Source: Solirubrobacterales bacterium (GTDB taxonomy: Bacteria; Actinomycetota; Thermoleophilia; Solirubrobacterales; Solirubrobacteraceae). Taken from it: a stretch of 64,000 bases of DNA. Every line of letters begins with the position of its first letter. Position 1 is the first letter of the stretch. The notes under the pieces were generated by a model. It made no database searches and was not told the DNA's origin. It saw nothing but the letters and a program-made list of their open reading frames with translations. Location: NCBI GenBank assembly GCA_025963965.1, contig JAOPZS010000134.1, forward strand, positions 35,450 through 99,449. The letters run 5' to 3'. The translations under genes and the position numbers were made by a program. Shown one piece after another: positions 28,569 to 38,219 of this stretch.

Positions 28569-29450
28569 TCAGCCGGCGGTAAGCCAGTCGGCGATCAGGC
28601 CGCCGATCAGCGGTCCCTGATCCTCTTGCAGGAAGTGGCTCGCGTCGGGGATCGTGCGCGGCGCCGGGCGCCCGATCGACGCGGCGAAGCGCTCGCCGGT
28701 GCTCAGCGGCAGCACCGGGTCGGAGTCGGCCCACAGCATCAGCGACGGGCGGCGATCGTTCTTCAGCGCGTCGTGCACGCGGCGGCCGGCCTCGGCGCCG
28801 TCGGCATCGGGCGTGCGCGGGATCATCAGCGGAAAGGCCCGCGCCCCGGCCTTCGACGCCGCGTCGGGGTAGGGCGCGTCATACGCGGCGATCACATCGT
28901 CGCCCGGGTCGTTCTTGCATGCCCCCCTGACGAGAAAGCCGACCGGCAGGTCCTCGGTCCGCTCGACGAAGTCGCGGAAGGCGATCCACGCGTCGGTCAT
29001 CTGCTGGTGGCCCGTGAACAGCCCCGTGTCGAGGATCACGAGGCGGTCGACCCGCTCGCTCTGCTCGACCGCCACGCGCAGACCGATCGGGCCGCCCCAG
29101 TCGTGGACGACGACCGTCGCGCCGTGCAGGTCGAGCTCCTCGAGCAGCTCGCCGGCGAGGGCCGTGTGCCGGTCGTAGCTGTACCAGCCGATGTCGGTCG
29201 GCTTGTCCGAGCGCCCGAATCCCGCCAGGTCGGGGGCGATGCAGCGAAACCCGGCGTCACGCACGGGCGGCAGCACGTTGCGCCACAGAAACGACCAGGT
29301 CGGCTCGCCGTGGAAGAAAACGACCGGCGGGCCCTCGCCCTCGTCGAGGTGAGCGAGCCTCAGCCCTTCGACTTCCCGGTAATGGGACCGGTATGGAAAG
29401 TCCGGCAGGCCCTCCAGCGCGCCTTCGGGCGCTCGCACCGCGTCGGTCAT
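28569..29450 (-). CDS. Haloalkane dehalogenase-like alpha/beta hydrolase
   Basis: PPVVFFHGEPTWSFLWRNVLPPVRDAGFRCIAPDLAGFGRSDKP, VVVHDWGGPIGLRVA, SHFLQEDQGPLIG. Confidence 0.84.
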   Translation of the reverse strand: MTDAVRAPEGALEGLPDFPYRSHYREVEGLRLAHLDEGEGPPVVFFHGEPTWSFLWRNVLPPVRDAGFRCIAPDLAGFGRSDKPTDIGWYSYDRHTALAGELLEELDLHGATVVVHDWGGPIGLRVAVEQSERVDRLVILDTGLFTGHQQMTDAWIAFRDFVERTEDLPVGFLVRGACKNDPGDDVIAAYDAPYPDAASKAGARAFPLMIPRTPDADGAEAGRRVHDALKNDRRPSLMLWADSDPVLPLSTGERFAASIGRPAPRTIPDASHFLQEDQGPLIGGLIADWLTAG

Positions 29451-29496
29451 CTCGCCGCGGAGCATATCCGCGGGCTCATAGGCTAGGCTCGCGCCC

Positions 29497-30201
29497 GTGC
29501 ACACCGCCCATCAGCTCGCGCTGGTCCTGGCCGCGGGGAAGAGCAAGGTCCCGTTCTACATAACCGGTGGCCTGCTCGTCGGCTGGGCACTGTTGATCTC
29601 GATGGCGATCGGCATGCGCCGCCCGAGCTTTCCATCCGGTCTCTCCCAGGAGCGGCTGGTGATCGCGATCAGCGCCGTGCTGGTGCTCGCGACGGTGTCC
29701 TCCGCGGTGATCATCTCCGGCGGGGAGGGCAAACCTGAGAGCGCAGGGGCTGCCAAGACGCCGCAGACGTCCAGCACGGAAACGCAGACCGGCTCGGCCA
29801 CCCCTGCCGGGACGTCCTCGACGGCGACGACCGAAAGCACCCCGGCGAGCACGTCATCGAAGCCGACGGCGACCACCGGGACGCCGGCCCCGCCGTCCTC
29901 TCCGGCGGCCGGAAAGACGACGAAGCTCGCGCTGGCGGCCGACCCCGGCGGTCAACTCGCCTACGACACGAGGACGCTGCGCGCGAAGGCGGGGACCGTC
30001 AGCATCGTGATGGCCAACATGTCGCCGGTGGAACACAACGTGACGATCGCCCAGAGCAGCAAGGTGCTGGGCGGAACGCCGACGTTCGTGGGCGGCTCCA
30101 AGACGCTCACGCTCAAGTTGAAGGCGGGAAGCTACGTGTTCTACTGCTCGGTCCCCGGGCACAAGCAGGCCGGCATGGAAGGGACGCTGACGGTCTCATG
30201 A
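29497..30201 (+). CDS. Membrane-anchored cupredoxin-like protein
   Basis: Two N-terminal TM segments, Ser/Thr/Pro linker, C-terminal type-1 copper motif AGSYVFYCSVPGHKQAGMEGTLTV. Confidence 0.8.
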   Translation: MHTAHQLALVLAAGKSKVPFYITGGLLVGWALLISMAIGMRRPSFPSGLSQERLVIAISAVLVLATVSSAVIISGGEGKPESAGAAKTPQTSSTETQTGSATPAGTSSTATTESTPASTSSKPTATTGTPAPPSSPAAGKTTKLALAADPGGQLAYDTRTLRAKAGTVSIVMANMSPVEHNVTIAQSSKVLGGTPTFVGGSKTLTLKLKAGSYVFYCSVPGHKQAGMEGTLTVS

Positions 30202-30479
30202 AGCTCTACGTGTGCTGGGGCACGTTCCCGACGCCACGCCCCGGCGGCCATCCGTGCGCGAACGCGTACAACGCCCTGCGGGACGCCGGGCACGACCCCG
30301 AGGTGGTCCGCTCCTACGGCCTCGCGCCGCTGCCGGGCGTGTTCAACCGGACGCGCGGCCGACGCGAGGTCCAAGAGCTGACGGGCAACCGCTGGGTGCC
30401 CACGCTGCTCCTCGACGACGGCACCGTCGTCGACGGATCAGGCGAGATCGCCAGCTGGGCAGCGGCCAACCCGGCGTAG
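30198..30479 (+). CDS. Small glutaredoxin/GST-N-terminal-like thioredoxin-fold protein
   Basis: ATG overlaps the upstream stop; HPCANAYNALRDAGHDPEVVRSYG...QELTGNRWVPTLLLDDGTVVDGSGEIASWA. Confidence 0.7.
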   Translation: MKLYVCWGTFPTPRPGGHPCANAYNALRDAGHDPEVVRSYGLAPLPGVFNRTRGRREVQELTGNRWVPTLLLDDGTVVDGSGEIASWAAANPA

Positions 30480-30634
30480 CTCTGATGAAGCTCGCGCGCG
30501 ACGTCCGCGCCGAGCCGCCCCGCCAGCAGCTCGCTCAGATCCTCGTCAGCACGTGCGGCGATGCGCGCCATGGCGAGCGCCATGATCGCGCCGGACGTAA
30601 GTATGGCTACCCCACAAATGACGATGATGGTCAT
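30314..30634 (-). CDS. Possible small membrane protein
   Basis: ATG at 30634 (minus); hydrophobic N-terminus MTIIVICGVAILTSGAIMALAMARIAARADEDL; the C-terminal half overlaps the convergent gene, so the 3' end is doubtful. Confidence 0.3.
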   Translation of the reverse strand: MTIIVICGVAILTSGAIMALAMARIAARADEDLSELLAGRLGADVARELHQSYAGLAAAQLAISPDPSTTVPSSRSSVGTQRLPVSSWTSRRPRVRLNTPGSGARP

Positions 30635-30801
30635 CACACGCAACTGACCTCCCCCGCCTGGCCTCTCCGCGCTCAGCGTCCCACACGCCACGGACACGAA
30701 CGCCGGCGATGCGGGCGTCGGCTGATGCACGTAGATTTCTGCGCGGGGGGCGCTTTGTCCTCCCCTCGGCACTCGAGGATCGCTACAGACGGGAGAACGT
30801 G

Positions 30802-31437
30802 ATGGACGTCCTTGCCAGGCTCGACCAGGCGCGTGCCGCCACCGACGTGCTGCAGCACCCCTTCTACCAGCGCTGGAGCGCCGGCGAGCTCAGCCGCGAG
30901 GAGCTCGGCCGCTACGCGGGCCAGTACCGGCACGCCGTCCGCGCCCTGGCCGCCGCCTCCGACGGTGCAGCCGCCGTCGCGGGCCCCCGGCACGCGGACG
31001 GGCTGTCGCGCCACGCCGAAGAGGAGCGCGCCCACATCGCCCTGTGGGACGGCTTCGCCCACGCTTGCGGCGCCGCGACGGACGACGAGCCGCTGGCCGG
31101 GACGGCTTCCTGCGTGGCGAGTTGGCAGGCCGGCGAGGACCTGCTCGAGCGCCTCGCCGTGCTGTACGCGATCGAGGCCTCTCAGCCGGCGATCTCGCAG
31201 ACGAAGCTGGAAGGGCTGCGCGAGCACTACGACCATGTGGAGGAAGGCCCGGCGACCGAGTACTTCAGCGTGCACGCGGTGCGCGATCACGAGCACGCCG
31301 ACGCGGCTGGACGGCTGATCGACGAGCTGATCGCGGCTGTCCCGGACCGGGAGGCCACGACCGAGCGGATGGTCGCCCGCGCCGAGGCCGCGCTGCGGGG
31401 CAACTGGCGGCTGCTCGACGACGTCGACGCGGCGTAG
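30802..31437 (+). CDS. TenA/PqqC-like iron-dependent oxygenase-fold protein
   Basis: LQHPFYQRWSAGELSREELGRYAGQYRHAV, HAEEERAHIALWDGFA, LYAIEASQPAISQTKLEGL. Confidence 0.75.
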   Translation: MDVLARLDQARAATDVLQHPFYQRWSAGELSREELGRYAGQYRHAVRALAAASDGAAAVAGPRHADGLSRHAEEERAHIALWDGFAHACGAATDDEPLAGTASCVASWQAGEDLLERLAVLYAIEASQPAISQTKLEGLREHYDHVEEGPATEYFSVHAVRDHEHADAAGRLIDELIAAVPDREATTERMVARAEAALRGNWRLLDDVDAA

Positions 31438-31463
31438 GGCAGCCGGCGGCGACCGCCTCGCGG

Positions 31464-32177
31464 CTAGCGCCGCGTCGCGGGGCCGCCGGACAGCCGCCAG
31501 GCGAACAGCACGGCAGCCACGGAGGTCGCGAGGTTCAGGCTGGAGACGCCATCGCGCATCGGGATCCGCAGCCGCCCGTCGGCGCGGGCGAGCAGCTCCT
31601 CGCTGAGGCCGTCGCGCTCGGTGCCGAACGCGAGGATCGCCTGCCGAGGCAGGCGCCCCGGGTCGAGCTCCTCGCCGTCCGGGTCGAGCGCGAGCAGCGG
31701 GCGAGCCGCGCCGTCGAGCGGCGCGAGCGACTCCAGCCCCACGACCGGCAGCGCGAAATGCAGGCCTGCGGCCCCGCGCAGCGCATCGGGGTGCCAAGGA
31801 TCGTGGCTGCCGGTGCTGAGCACGCCGGCGGCGTCGGCTCCTGCGGCGACCCGGACGCAGGCGCCGACGTTGCCGAGGTCGCGCGGGTTCTCGAGCAGCA
31901 CCAGTGGGGCGGGGACGGCCGAGGCGATCACCTCAGCCGCGTTCAGCCGCGGGCGGCGCGCCAGCGCGATCACGCCGGTGGCCGGCGGCAGCGGCGCGAG
32001 CTGGTCGAACAGCTCGGGATCGACCTCGTGCGCCTGGCGCAGCTGCTCTGCGAGATCCGGGGCGAGCCGCTCGGCCAGGCGTCCGAGCGCCACGGGGTCG
32101 CGCGTGACGAGCACCTCGAGCTCGGCGCCGAAGCGCAGGGCGTGCTTGACGGGGTGGAGCCCTTCGAGCACCGCCAT
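31464..32177 (-). CDS. TrmH/SpoU family RNA methyltransferase
   Basis: MAVLEGLHPVKHALRFGAELEVLVTRD; LVLLENPRDLGNVGACVRVAAGADAAGVL; LAFGTERDGLSEELLARAD; IPMRDGVSSLNLATSVAAVLF. Confidence 0.9.
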   Translation of the reverse strand: MAVLEGLHPVKHALRFGAELEVLVTRDPVALGRLAERLAPDLAEQLRQAHEVDPELFDQLAPLPPATGVIALARRPRLNAAEVIASAVPAPLVLLENPRDLGNVGACVRVAAGADAAGVLSTGSHDPWHPDALRGAAGLHFALPVVGLESLAPLDGAARPLLALDPDGEELDPGRLPRQAILAFGTERDGLSEELLARADGRLRIPMRDGVSSLNLATSVAAVLFAWRLSGGPATRR

Positions 32178-32273
32178 CGCCGGATCGCGCCGCGCGCGCC
32201 CGAAGCGCGGGATTAGCGATCCGTCACGCACTGCGCCGATGATCGCAGGCGCGCTAGCCTGTTGGCCGATCGC

Positions 32274-33212
32274 GTGAAGCTCGACGGCATCCACCACATC
32301 AGCGCAATCACCGGCGATGCGCCCGGCAACGTCGAGTTCTACACGGGCGTGCTCGGCATGCGGATGGTCAAGCGCACGGTCAACCAGGACGAACCGGCGG
32401 TGTACCACCTGTTCTACGGCGACGACGGCGGCTCGCCCGGGATGGACCTGACGTTCTTCGAGTACCCAGGCGCTTCACCCGGCGTGCCCGGCGCCGGGAT
32501 GGTTCACCGGATCGTCTGGCGTGTCGCCTCGCGCGAGTCGGTGGAGTTCTGGAAGCAGCACCTCGAAGATCACGGCGTGGCTGCCGAGTTGAGCGCCAAG
32601 GCGCTGCTGTTCTCCGACCCGGAGGGCCTGGAACACGAGCTGGTGGTCGACGCCACGCAGGACGAGCGGCTGAGCGCGGCCTCGCCGGAGATCCCGGCCG
32701 AGCACGCGCTGCTCGGCTTCGACGGCGTCCGCGCGTACAGCGCCGAAGCGCCTCGCAGCGAGCGCCTGCTCGGCGAGACGCTCGGCTTCAGCCGCAGCGG
32801 AGGCGAGACCTGGGAGGTCCGAGGCGAGAGCCGGGGCAGCACCTACGCCTACGACCCCGCCCCGCCGGAGATCAACCGGCGCCAGGGAGCCGGGTCGGTG
32901 CACCACGTGGCCTTCGCGTCCAAGTTCGACGAGATCGAGCAGTGGCGGACCCGGATCGCCGAGGCCGGCGCGCGGCCGACACCGGTGATCGAACGCTTCT
33001 ACTTCAAATCCGTCTACTTCCTCGAGCCGAGCGGCGTCCTCTTCGAGATCGCGACGATCGGCCCCGGCTTCGCGATCGACGAGGATCCGGAGCACCTCGG
33101 CGAGCGGCTGTCGCTGCCTGCGCCGTTCGAGCCGATGCGCGAGCAGCTCGAGCGCACGCTGAAGCCGCTGCCGTACCCGCCGGCCTGGCGCGCGGCGCCG
33201 GCAGCCGGCTAG
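32274..33212 (+). CDS. Glyoxalase/ring-cleaving dioxygenase family (tandem VOC domains)
   Basis: LDGIHHISAITGDAPGNVEFYTGVLGMRMVKRTVNQDEPAVYHLFYGDDGG...; second VOC module SVHHVAFASKFDEIEQWRTRI. Confidence 0.87.
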   Translation: MKLDGIHHISAITGDAPGNVEFYTGVLGMRMVKRTVNQDEPAVYHLFYGDDGGSPGMDLTFFEYPGASPGVPGAGMVHRIVWRVASRESVEFWKQHLEDHGVAAELSAKALLFSDPEGLEHELVVDATQDERLSAASPEIPAEHALLGFDGVRAYSAEAPRSERLLGETLGFSRSGGETWEVRGESRGSTYAYDPAPPEINRRQGAGSVHHVAFASKFDEIEQWRTRIAEAGARPTPVIERFYFKSVYFLEPSGVLFEIATIGPGFAIDEDPEHLGERLSLPAPFEPMREQLERTLKPLPYPPAWRAAPAAG

Positions 33213-34144
33213 ACCAGCGCGCGCTCGTCGCGTCTCGTGCGCGGAGAGCGGTGCGCCAGCACCGCGCCCCAGTCGGCGAGCGCGTCGGCCGGCGCGGGCT
33301 CGGTGGCGGCGATGAACTCGAGCAGCGCATTGGCGAGACCGTCGGGGTCTTCGAGGTTGGGAAAGTGCGCCGCGGCGGGCAGCGTCCGGAACTGGCTGTG
33401 GGGCACGGCACGGTGTGCCGCGCGGCCGTGCTCCAGCGGGATCGTGTGGTCGCGCTCGCCCCACACGATCAGCGTCGGGATCGCCTCGAGCAGATAGAGC
33501 CTGTCGGTCGCGCTGACGCGCTGGCCCCGCGCATCGATGACCGCGCGCAGCGTCTGCAGGAACGCCTCCCGCGCACCTGCGTTCTGAAGCGGCCGAAGCG
33601 CCCGGGCGATTGCCTGCAGGTAGGCGCCGCTGCCCATCCCACGCGCTCGCATTCGCGTGCCGGCCTCACGGATCGCCCCGAGCAGCCGCGGGTGGATCGT
33701 CAGCGACAGCAGCGCCGAGGTTCCGGGCAGCGCAGCGGTGCGCAGCAGCGGTCCGACCTCGCGGCCGAGGCCGCCGCTGGAGATCAGCGCGAGCCGTTCG
33801 ACGCGCTGGGGGAACTGGTAGAAGAACTGCATCGCGACGCCGCCGCCGAGCGAGTGCCCGACGATCGTCGCGCGATCGATGCCGATCGCCGCGAGCAGAT
33901 CGCGGATGCTCGCTGCGTGCGCGCCGAGCGAGTAGTCCCCGCGAGGCGCCGCCGAGTCGCCGTGCCCGATCAGGTCGGGGGCGACGACGGTGTACTGCGC
34001 GGCCAGACGCCGCGCCACCGCCTGCCAGTGGCTCGAGGAGTTGAGCATGCCGTGGATCAGCACGACCGGCGGTCCGCTGCCGGCGATCCTGTAGATCGCG
34101 CGTCGCCCGTGCAGGGCGATCTCCCACTCCTCGAACTCCGCCAC
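33209..34144 (-). CDS. Alpha/beta hydrolase
   Basis: PPVVLIHGMLNSSSHWQAVARRLAAQYTVVAPDLIGHGDSAAP, TIVGHSLGGGVAMQF, LIVWGERDHTIPLEHG, AAHFPNLEDPDGLA. Confidence 0.87.
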   Translation of the reverse strand: MAEFEEWEIALHGRRAIYRIAGSGPPVVLIHGMLNSSSHWQAVARRLAAQYTVVAPDLIGHGDSAAPRGDYSLGAHAASIRDLLAAIGIDRATIVGHSLGGGVAMQFFYQFPQRVERLALISSGGLGREVGPLLRTAALPGTSALLSLTIHPRLLGAIREAGTRMRARGMGSGAYLQAIARALRPLQNAGAREAFLQTLRAVIDARGQRVSATDRLYLLEAIPTLIVWGERDHTIPLEHGRAAHRAVPHSQFRTLPAAAHFPNLEDPDGLANALLEFIAATEPAPADALADWGAVLAHRSPRTRRDERALV

Positions 34145-34178
34145 CGCCGGTGACGCTACCAGCCATACTCCGGGCGGG

Positions 34179-34934
34179 ATGCTTCGGCTCGTCACGATCC
34201 CGATCAGCCACTACTGCGAGAAGGCGCGATGGGCGCTCGAGCGGGCCGGGATCGCCTATCGCGAGGAGCCGCACGTACAGGGCGTGCACCGTCTCTACGC
34301 GCGGCGCGCCGGAGGGGGGAGCACGGTGCCCGTGCTGGTCACGCCGGACGGGGCGATCGGCGAGTCGGCCCAGATCCTCGAGTGGGTCGACGCGCGCCTG
34401 GCACCTGCGCGACGGCTCGGCGGCGAGGGCGCCGAAGCCGGCAGGATCGCCGCGGCCTGCAGGCGCTTGGACGATCGGCTCGGCCCATGCGGCCGGCGCC
34501 TGATCTACGTTCGGATGTTCGCGCAGCGGGACTTGATGCTGCGCTTCAACAACCAGGGAGTCCCGCGCTGGGAGGACCGCGCGATCCGCGCCGGCCTGCC
34601 CATGGCTCAGCGCTTCATCGCACGCGCCCTGCAGATCTCACCGGGCGTCGAGGTCAGCGACGAGGCGGTCGTCTGGGAGGAGTTCGACTGGATCGCGTCG
34701 CTGCTCGCCGACGGGCGCCCGTTCCTGCTCGGAGACCGCTTCACCGCCGCCGACCTGACGTTCGCGGCGCTTGCCGCGCCGATCGTTCTGCCGTCGCGCT
34801 ACGGCGTCGCGCTGCCGCCTCGCGAGCTGCTCGACGAGCCGACGTCGCGCCTGGTCGCCCGCGGACGCGAGCACCCGGCCGGGGCATACGCGCTGCGGAT
34901 GGTCGCCGAGCAGCGCGGCCCGATACCGGGCTAG
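34179..34934 (+). CDS. Glutathione S-transferase family protein
   Basis: MLRLVTIPISHYCEKARWALERAGIAYREEP, STVPVLVTPDGAIGESAQILEWVDARL, C-terminal FLLGDRFTAADLTFAALAAPIVLP. Confidence 0.85.
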   Translation: MLRLVTIPISHYCEKARWALERAGIAYREEPHVQGVHRLYARRAGGGSTVPVLVTPDGAIGESAQILEWVDARLAPARRLGGEGAEAGRIAAACRRLDDRLGPCGRRLIYVRMFAQRDLMLRFNNQGVPRWEDRAIRAGLPMAQRFIARALQISPGVEVSDEAVVWEEFDWIASLLADGRPFLLGDRFTAADLTFAALAAPIVLPSRYGVALPPRELLDEPTSRLVARGREHPAGAYALRMVAEQRGPIPG

Positions 34935-35554
34935 TCCGGCTCCGCCCAGAGCGTGACGTTCCGCCGGCCGGCTCGCAGCGCCCGCAGCGCCGGGGGCTCG
35001 CCCGGGCCGGGCTCGTCACGGTCGGCGTGCTCGTCGGAGGGCTCCGGCCACTCGTGAAGGCAGTGCCACGCCGAGCCGAGCCGCCGGCAGTCCCCGAGCA
35101 ACCGGTGTCCTAGCGCGAACCATCGGTCGGAGTGCGGCGCCGCGCCGGCCCCCGCCGGAAGCGTCGCGAGCATCTCCTCGGCCTCGGCGAGGCCGGCGTC
35201 GAGGCGCGCGGCAAAGCGCGCGAGCTCCTGCCCTGCCGCCAGTCGCCCGCGCCGCCAGGCGAGGTGCTGGGGGGACTCTCCCAGCACCGGCCCGCGTCCG
35301 GCGCGCTCGGCTGCCACCAGCCGGCGCGTCCCCGCCGGGGCGAGCCCCCAGACCGCCACGCCGTGCGCGCGTGATCGCCTCACCGCGCCGCGCTGCTCGA
35401 GCTCCTCCAGGCGCCGGCGCACGGCTCGCGCCGACGTGGTGCGCCGGGTGATCCCCAGGTGCGCGAGGACCGCGCGCAGGGGCGCCCCCCGATGGGCGGC
35501 TCCACCGTGCAGTCCAGCCCGGCGAACCGCCGCGAGAATCAGCTGATCGTCCAT
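34931..35554 (-). CDS. Hypothetical winged-helix-like protein
   Basis: MDDQLILAAVRRAGLHGGA...RAVRRRLEELEQRGAVRRSRAHGVAVWGLAPAGTRRL resembles a wHTH fold; end overlaps the GST gene convergently. Confidence 0.5.
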   Translation of the reverse strand: MDDQLILAAVRRAGLHGGAAHRGAPLRAVLAHLGITRRTTSARAVRRRLEELEQRGAVRRSRAHGVAVWGLAPAGTRRLVAAERAGRGPVLGESPQHLAWRRGRLAAGQELARFAARLDAGLAEAEEMLATLPAGAGAAPHSDRWFALGHRLLGDCRRLGSAWHCLHEWPEPSDEHADRDEPGPGEPPALRALRAGRRNVTLWAEPD

Positions 35555-35961
35555 TGCGTGGCCTCCTGTGCCCGTGGCGCCGGATCGGCCGGGAGGCCGC
35601 CGTCCGTCGCGCCGGCCCCGAGTGCGGAGTTGCGCGACAATCGACGAGCATCGAGGCTGAGCGACTCGGTGCCGGGCCCGGGGTGTTGACGCACCGCCGG
35701 GCCGCTGTCTCGTGAGTATTCGCCGGACGTTAGTCACGGCTCGTCCGAGCGAAAAGCGTGGATGCGGAGACGTTGCAGAGTCGACACGCCCCTGACACGA
35801 GCGTGAATCACAGTTCGCGCCCGGGACACAAATCGGGCGAGGGGCGCCCGAATGTCCGGGGCCAGACTGTCCCTCAAAGCCGAGAAGTAGCAGCGGGCCG
35901 GCCGAGGTTGTCCGGTCGAGACAATTGCCCGTGTCAGGCGCTCGCACTAGACTCGCGCCGG

Positions 35962-37047
35962 ATGGTGACCGGCGGCGGTACGACGATCGACGCTCCCAGC
36001 GGGCGTCCTTCGCCGCCGGAAGACGAGACGGCGCCGGCCGTGCGCCTGACCGGTGTGCGCAAGTCCTACGGGCCGGTCGTGGCGATCGAGGATCTCTCGA
36101 TGGAGGTCCGCCCGGGGGAGTTCTTCACGATGCTCGGCCCGTCCGGCTCGGGCAAGACCACGACGCTTCGCGTGATCGCCGGCTTCGAGCCCGCCGACAC
36201 CGGGCGCGTCGAGCTCCACGGCCTCGAGGTGACCGGCACCCCCCCGTATGAGCGGCCGGTGAACACGGTCTTCCAGGACTACGCGCTGTTCCCGCACATG
36301 AGCGTCCTCGACAACGTCGCCTACGGCCTGCGCGTGAAGGGGGTCGGCCGGCGCGAGCGGGCCGAGCAGGCGGCGGCGGCGCTGGCGATGGTGCGGCTAC
36401 CCGGCGTCGAGGGCCGCCGGCCCGCGCAGCTGTCCGGCGGCCAGCGCCAGCGCGTCGCGCTGGCTCGCGCGATCGTGAACCGCCCCCGTGTGCTGCTGCT
36501 CGACGAGCCGCTCGGGGCCCTCGACCTGAAGCTGCGCCAGGAGATGCAGCTCGAGCTGAAGGCGATCCAGCGCGAGCTGAGCGAGCGCATCACGTTCGTC
36601 TACGTCACCCACGACCAGGACGAGGCGCTGACGATGAGCGACCGCATCGCTGTCTTCTCCAATGGCCGCCTCGAGCAGGTGGGTACGCCGGGGGAGATCT
36701 ACGAGCGTCCCGTCAACGAGTTCGTCGCCGGCTTCGTCGGCACCTCCAACGTGCTCGAGCGCGACGGCAGGCGCGTGATGGTGCGTCCTGAGAAGATCCG
36801 GCTGCTGGCACCCGGCGAGGACGCGCCCGGCGCCGTCAGGGGCGTGGTGCGGGAGGTCGCCTATCTGGGCTCGGTCACGCGCTACGTCGTGGAGTCCGAG
36901 CGGGGCGAGAAGATCGTCGTGCTGCGACAGAACCTCGACACGTCCGCCGAGCGGGTCCTGCAGGAACGGGGTCGTGAGGTGCGCCTCGAGTGGCGTCCCG
37001 AGGACGCATCGGTGCTGGATCACAAACAACAGGAGGCGGAGGCATGA
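35962..37047 (+). CDS. potA: Spermidine/putrescine ABC transporter ATP-binding protein
   Basis: Walker A GPSGSGKTTTLRVIAGF, LSGGQRQRVALARAI, Walker B RVLLLDEPLGALD; C-terminal TOBE region; adjacent potD/B/C. Confidence 0.9.
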   Translation: MVTGGGTTIDAPSGRPSPPEDETAPAVRLTGVRKSYGPVVAIEDLSMEVRPGEFFTMLGPSGSGKTTTLRVIAGFEPADTGRVELHGLEVTGTPPYERPVNTVFQDYALFPHMSVLDNVAYGLRVKGVGRRERAEQAAAALAMVRLPGVEGRRPAQLSGGQRQRVALARAIVNRPRVLLLDEPLGALDLKLRQEMQLELKAIQRELSERITFVYVTHDQDEALTMSDRIAVFSNGRLEQVGTPGEIYERPVNEFVAGFVGTSNVLERDGRRVMVRPEKIRLLAPGEDAPGAVRGVVREVAYLGSVTRYVVESERGEKIVVLRQNLDTSAERVLQERGREVRLEWRPEDASVLDHKQQEAEA

Positions 37048-38210
37048 AGCTTGCGAAGGTGGACTGGGCGCTGGGGGCCGTGCTCGCGGTGATGATCCTG
37101 GGGGCGAGCGCCTGTGGCAGCTCGTCGTCGAGCAAATCGTCGGCGAGCAACCTGCCGGCGAAGGTCGGCGCGGGCGAGGGTCAGCTCAACCTCGTCGCCT
37201 GGGAAGGCTATACACAGCCCCAGTGGGTGAAGCCGTTCGAAAAGCAGAGCGGCTGTCAGGTCCACGCGAAGTACGCGGGCTCCTCCGATGAAATGGTCAC
37301 TCTGATGCGCCAGAACGGCGGCAACCAGTACGACATGGTGTCGGCCTCCGGAGATGCGAGCCTGCGCCTGATCGACGGTGGCGACGTCGCGCCGATGAAC
37401 GTTGCGCTCGTGCCCGAATGGAAGAACTTCATTCCGCAGCTGCAGTCGCCTTCGCACAACACGGTGAAGGGCGTCCACTACGGCATCTCGCTGCAGTGGG
37501 GCCCGAACACGCTTCTCTACAACACGAAGTCGGTGACTCCGGCACCGACCAGCTGGGCGGAGATCTACGGCACGAAGTACAAAGGCCAGGTCACGGTTCC
37601 GAACAACCCGATCCAGATCGCCGACGCCGCGCTGTACCTGTCGAAGACCGAACCGGCCCTCGGCATCTCAGACCCCTATGAGCTCACCGAACCGCAGCTG
37701 AACGCCGCGGTCAACCTGCTCAAAAAGCAGCGCCCGCTGATCAAGAAGTACTGGGCGCTGGCCTCCGATGAGATCGAACTGTTCAAGAACGGCGATGCCG
37801 TGATCGGCGCCGCGTGGCCCTACCAGTACTCGACGTTGATCGGCGATCACGTCCCCGTGCAGCAGATCATCCCGTCGCAGGGTGCGACCGGGTGGGCCGA
37901 CACGTGGATGCTCTCCGCGCACGCCAAGCACCCGAACTGCGCATACAAATGGACGAACTGGGTGTCGAGCCCGAAAGTACAGGCCGAGCAGGCGATCAGC
38001 TACGGAGAGACACCGGTCAACCGGAAGGCGTGCCCGCTGATGGAAACCATCCAGAAGGGCTCGTGCGAGGTCTACCACGCCAACGCGCCGGCGGCGTACT
38101 TCGACTCGATCAAGTTCTGGCGGACGCCCGTGGCCGCATGCGGCAACGGCCAGAGCAACTGCATGGACTACACGAGCTGGCAGAAGAAGTGGACAGAAGT
38201 AACCGGCTAG
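37044..38210 (+). CDS. potD: Polyamine-binding lipoprotein
   Basis: Lipobox LGASAC; LNLVAWEGYTQPQWVKPFEKQSGCQVHAKYAGSSDEMVTLMRQ...QYDMVSASGDASLRLIDGG. Confidence 0.9.
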   Translation: MKLAKVDWALGAVLAVMILGASACGSSSSSKSSASNLPAKVGAGEGQLNLVAWEGYTQPQWVKPFEKQSGCQVHAKYAGSSDEMVTLMRQNGGNQYDMVSASGDASLRLIDGGDVAPMNVALVPEWKNFIPQLQSPSHNTVKGVHYGISLQWGPNTLLYNTKSVTPAPTSWAEIYGTKYKGQVTVPNNPIQIADAALYLSKTEPALGISDPYELTEPQLNAAVNLLKKQRPLIKKYWALASDEIELFKNGDAVIGAAWPYQYSTLIGDHVPVQQIIPSQGATGWADTWMLSAHAKHPNCAYKWTNWVSSPKVQAEQAISYGETPVNRKACPLMETIQKGSCEVYHANAPAAYFDSIKFWRTPVAACGNGQSNCMDYTSWQKKWTEVTG

Positions 38211-38219
38211 GCGGCGGGC

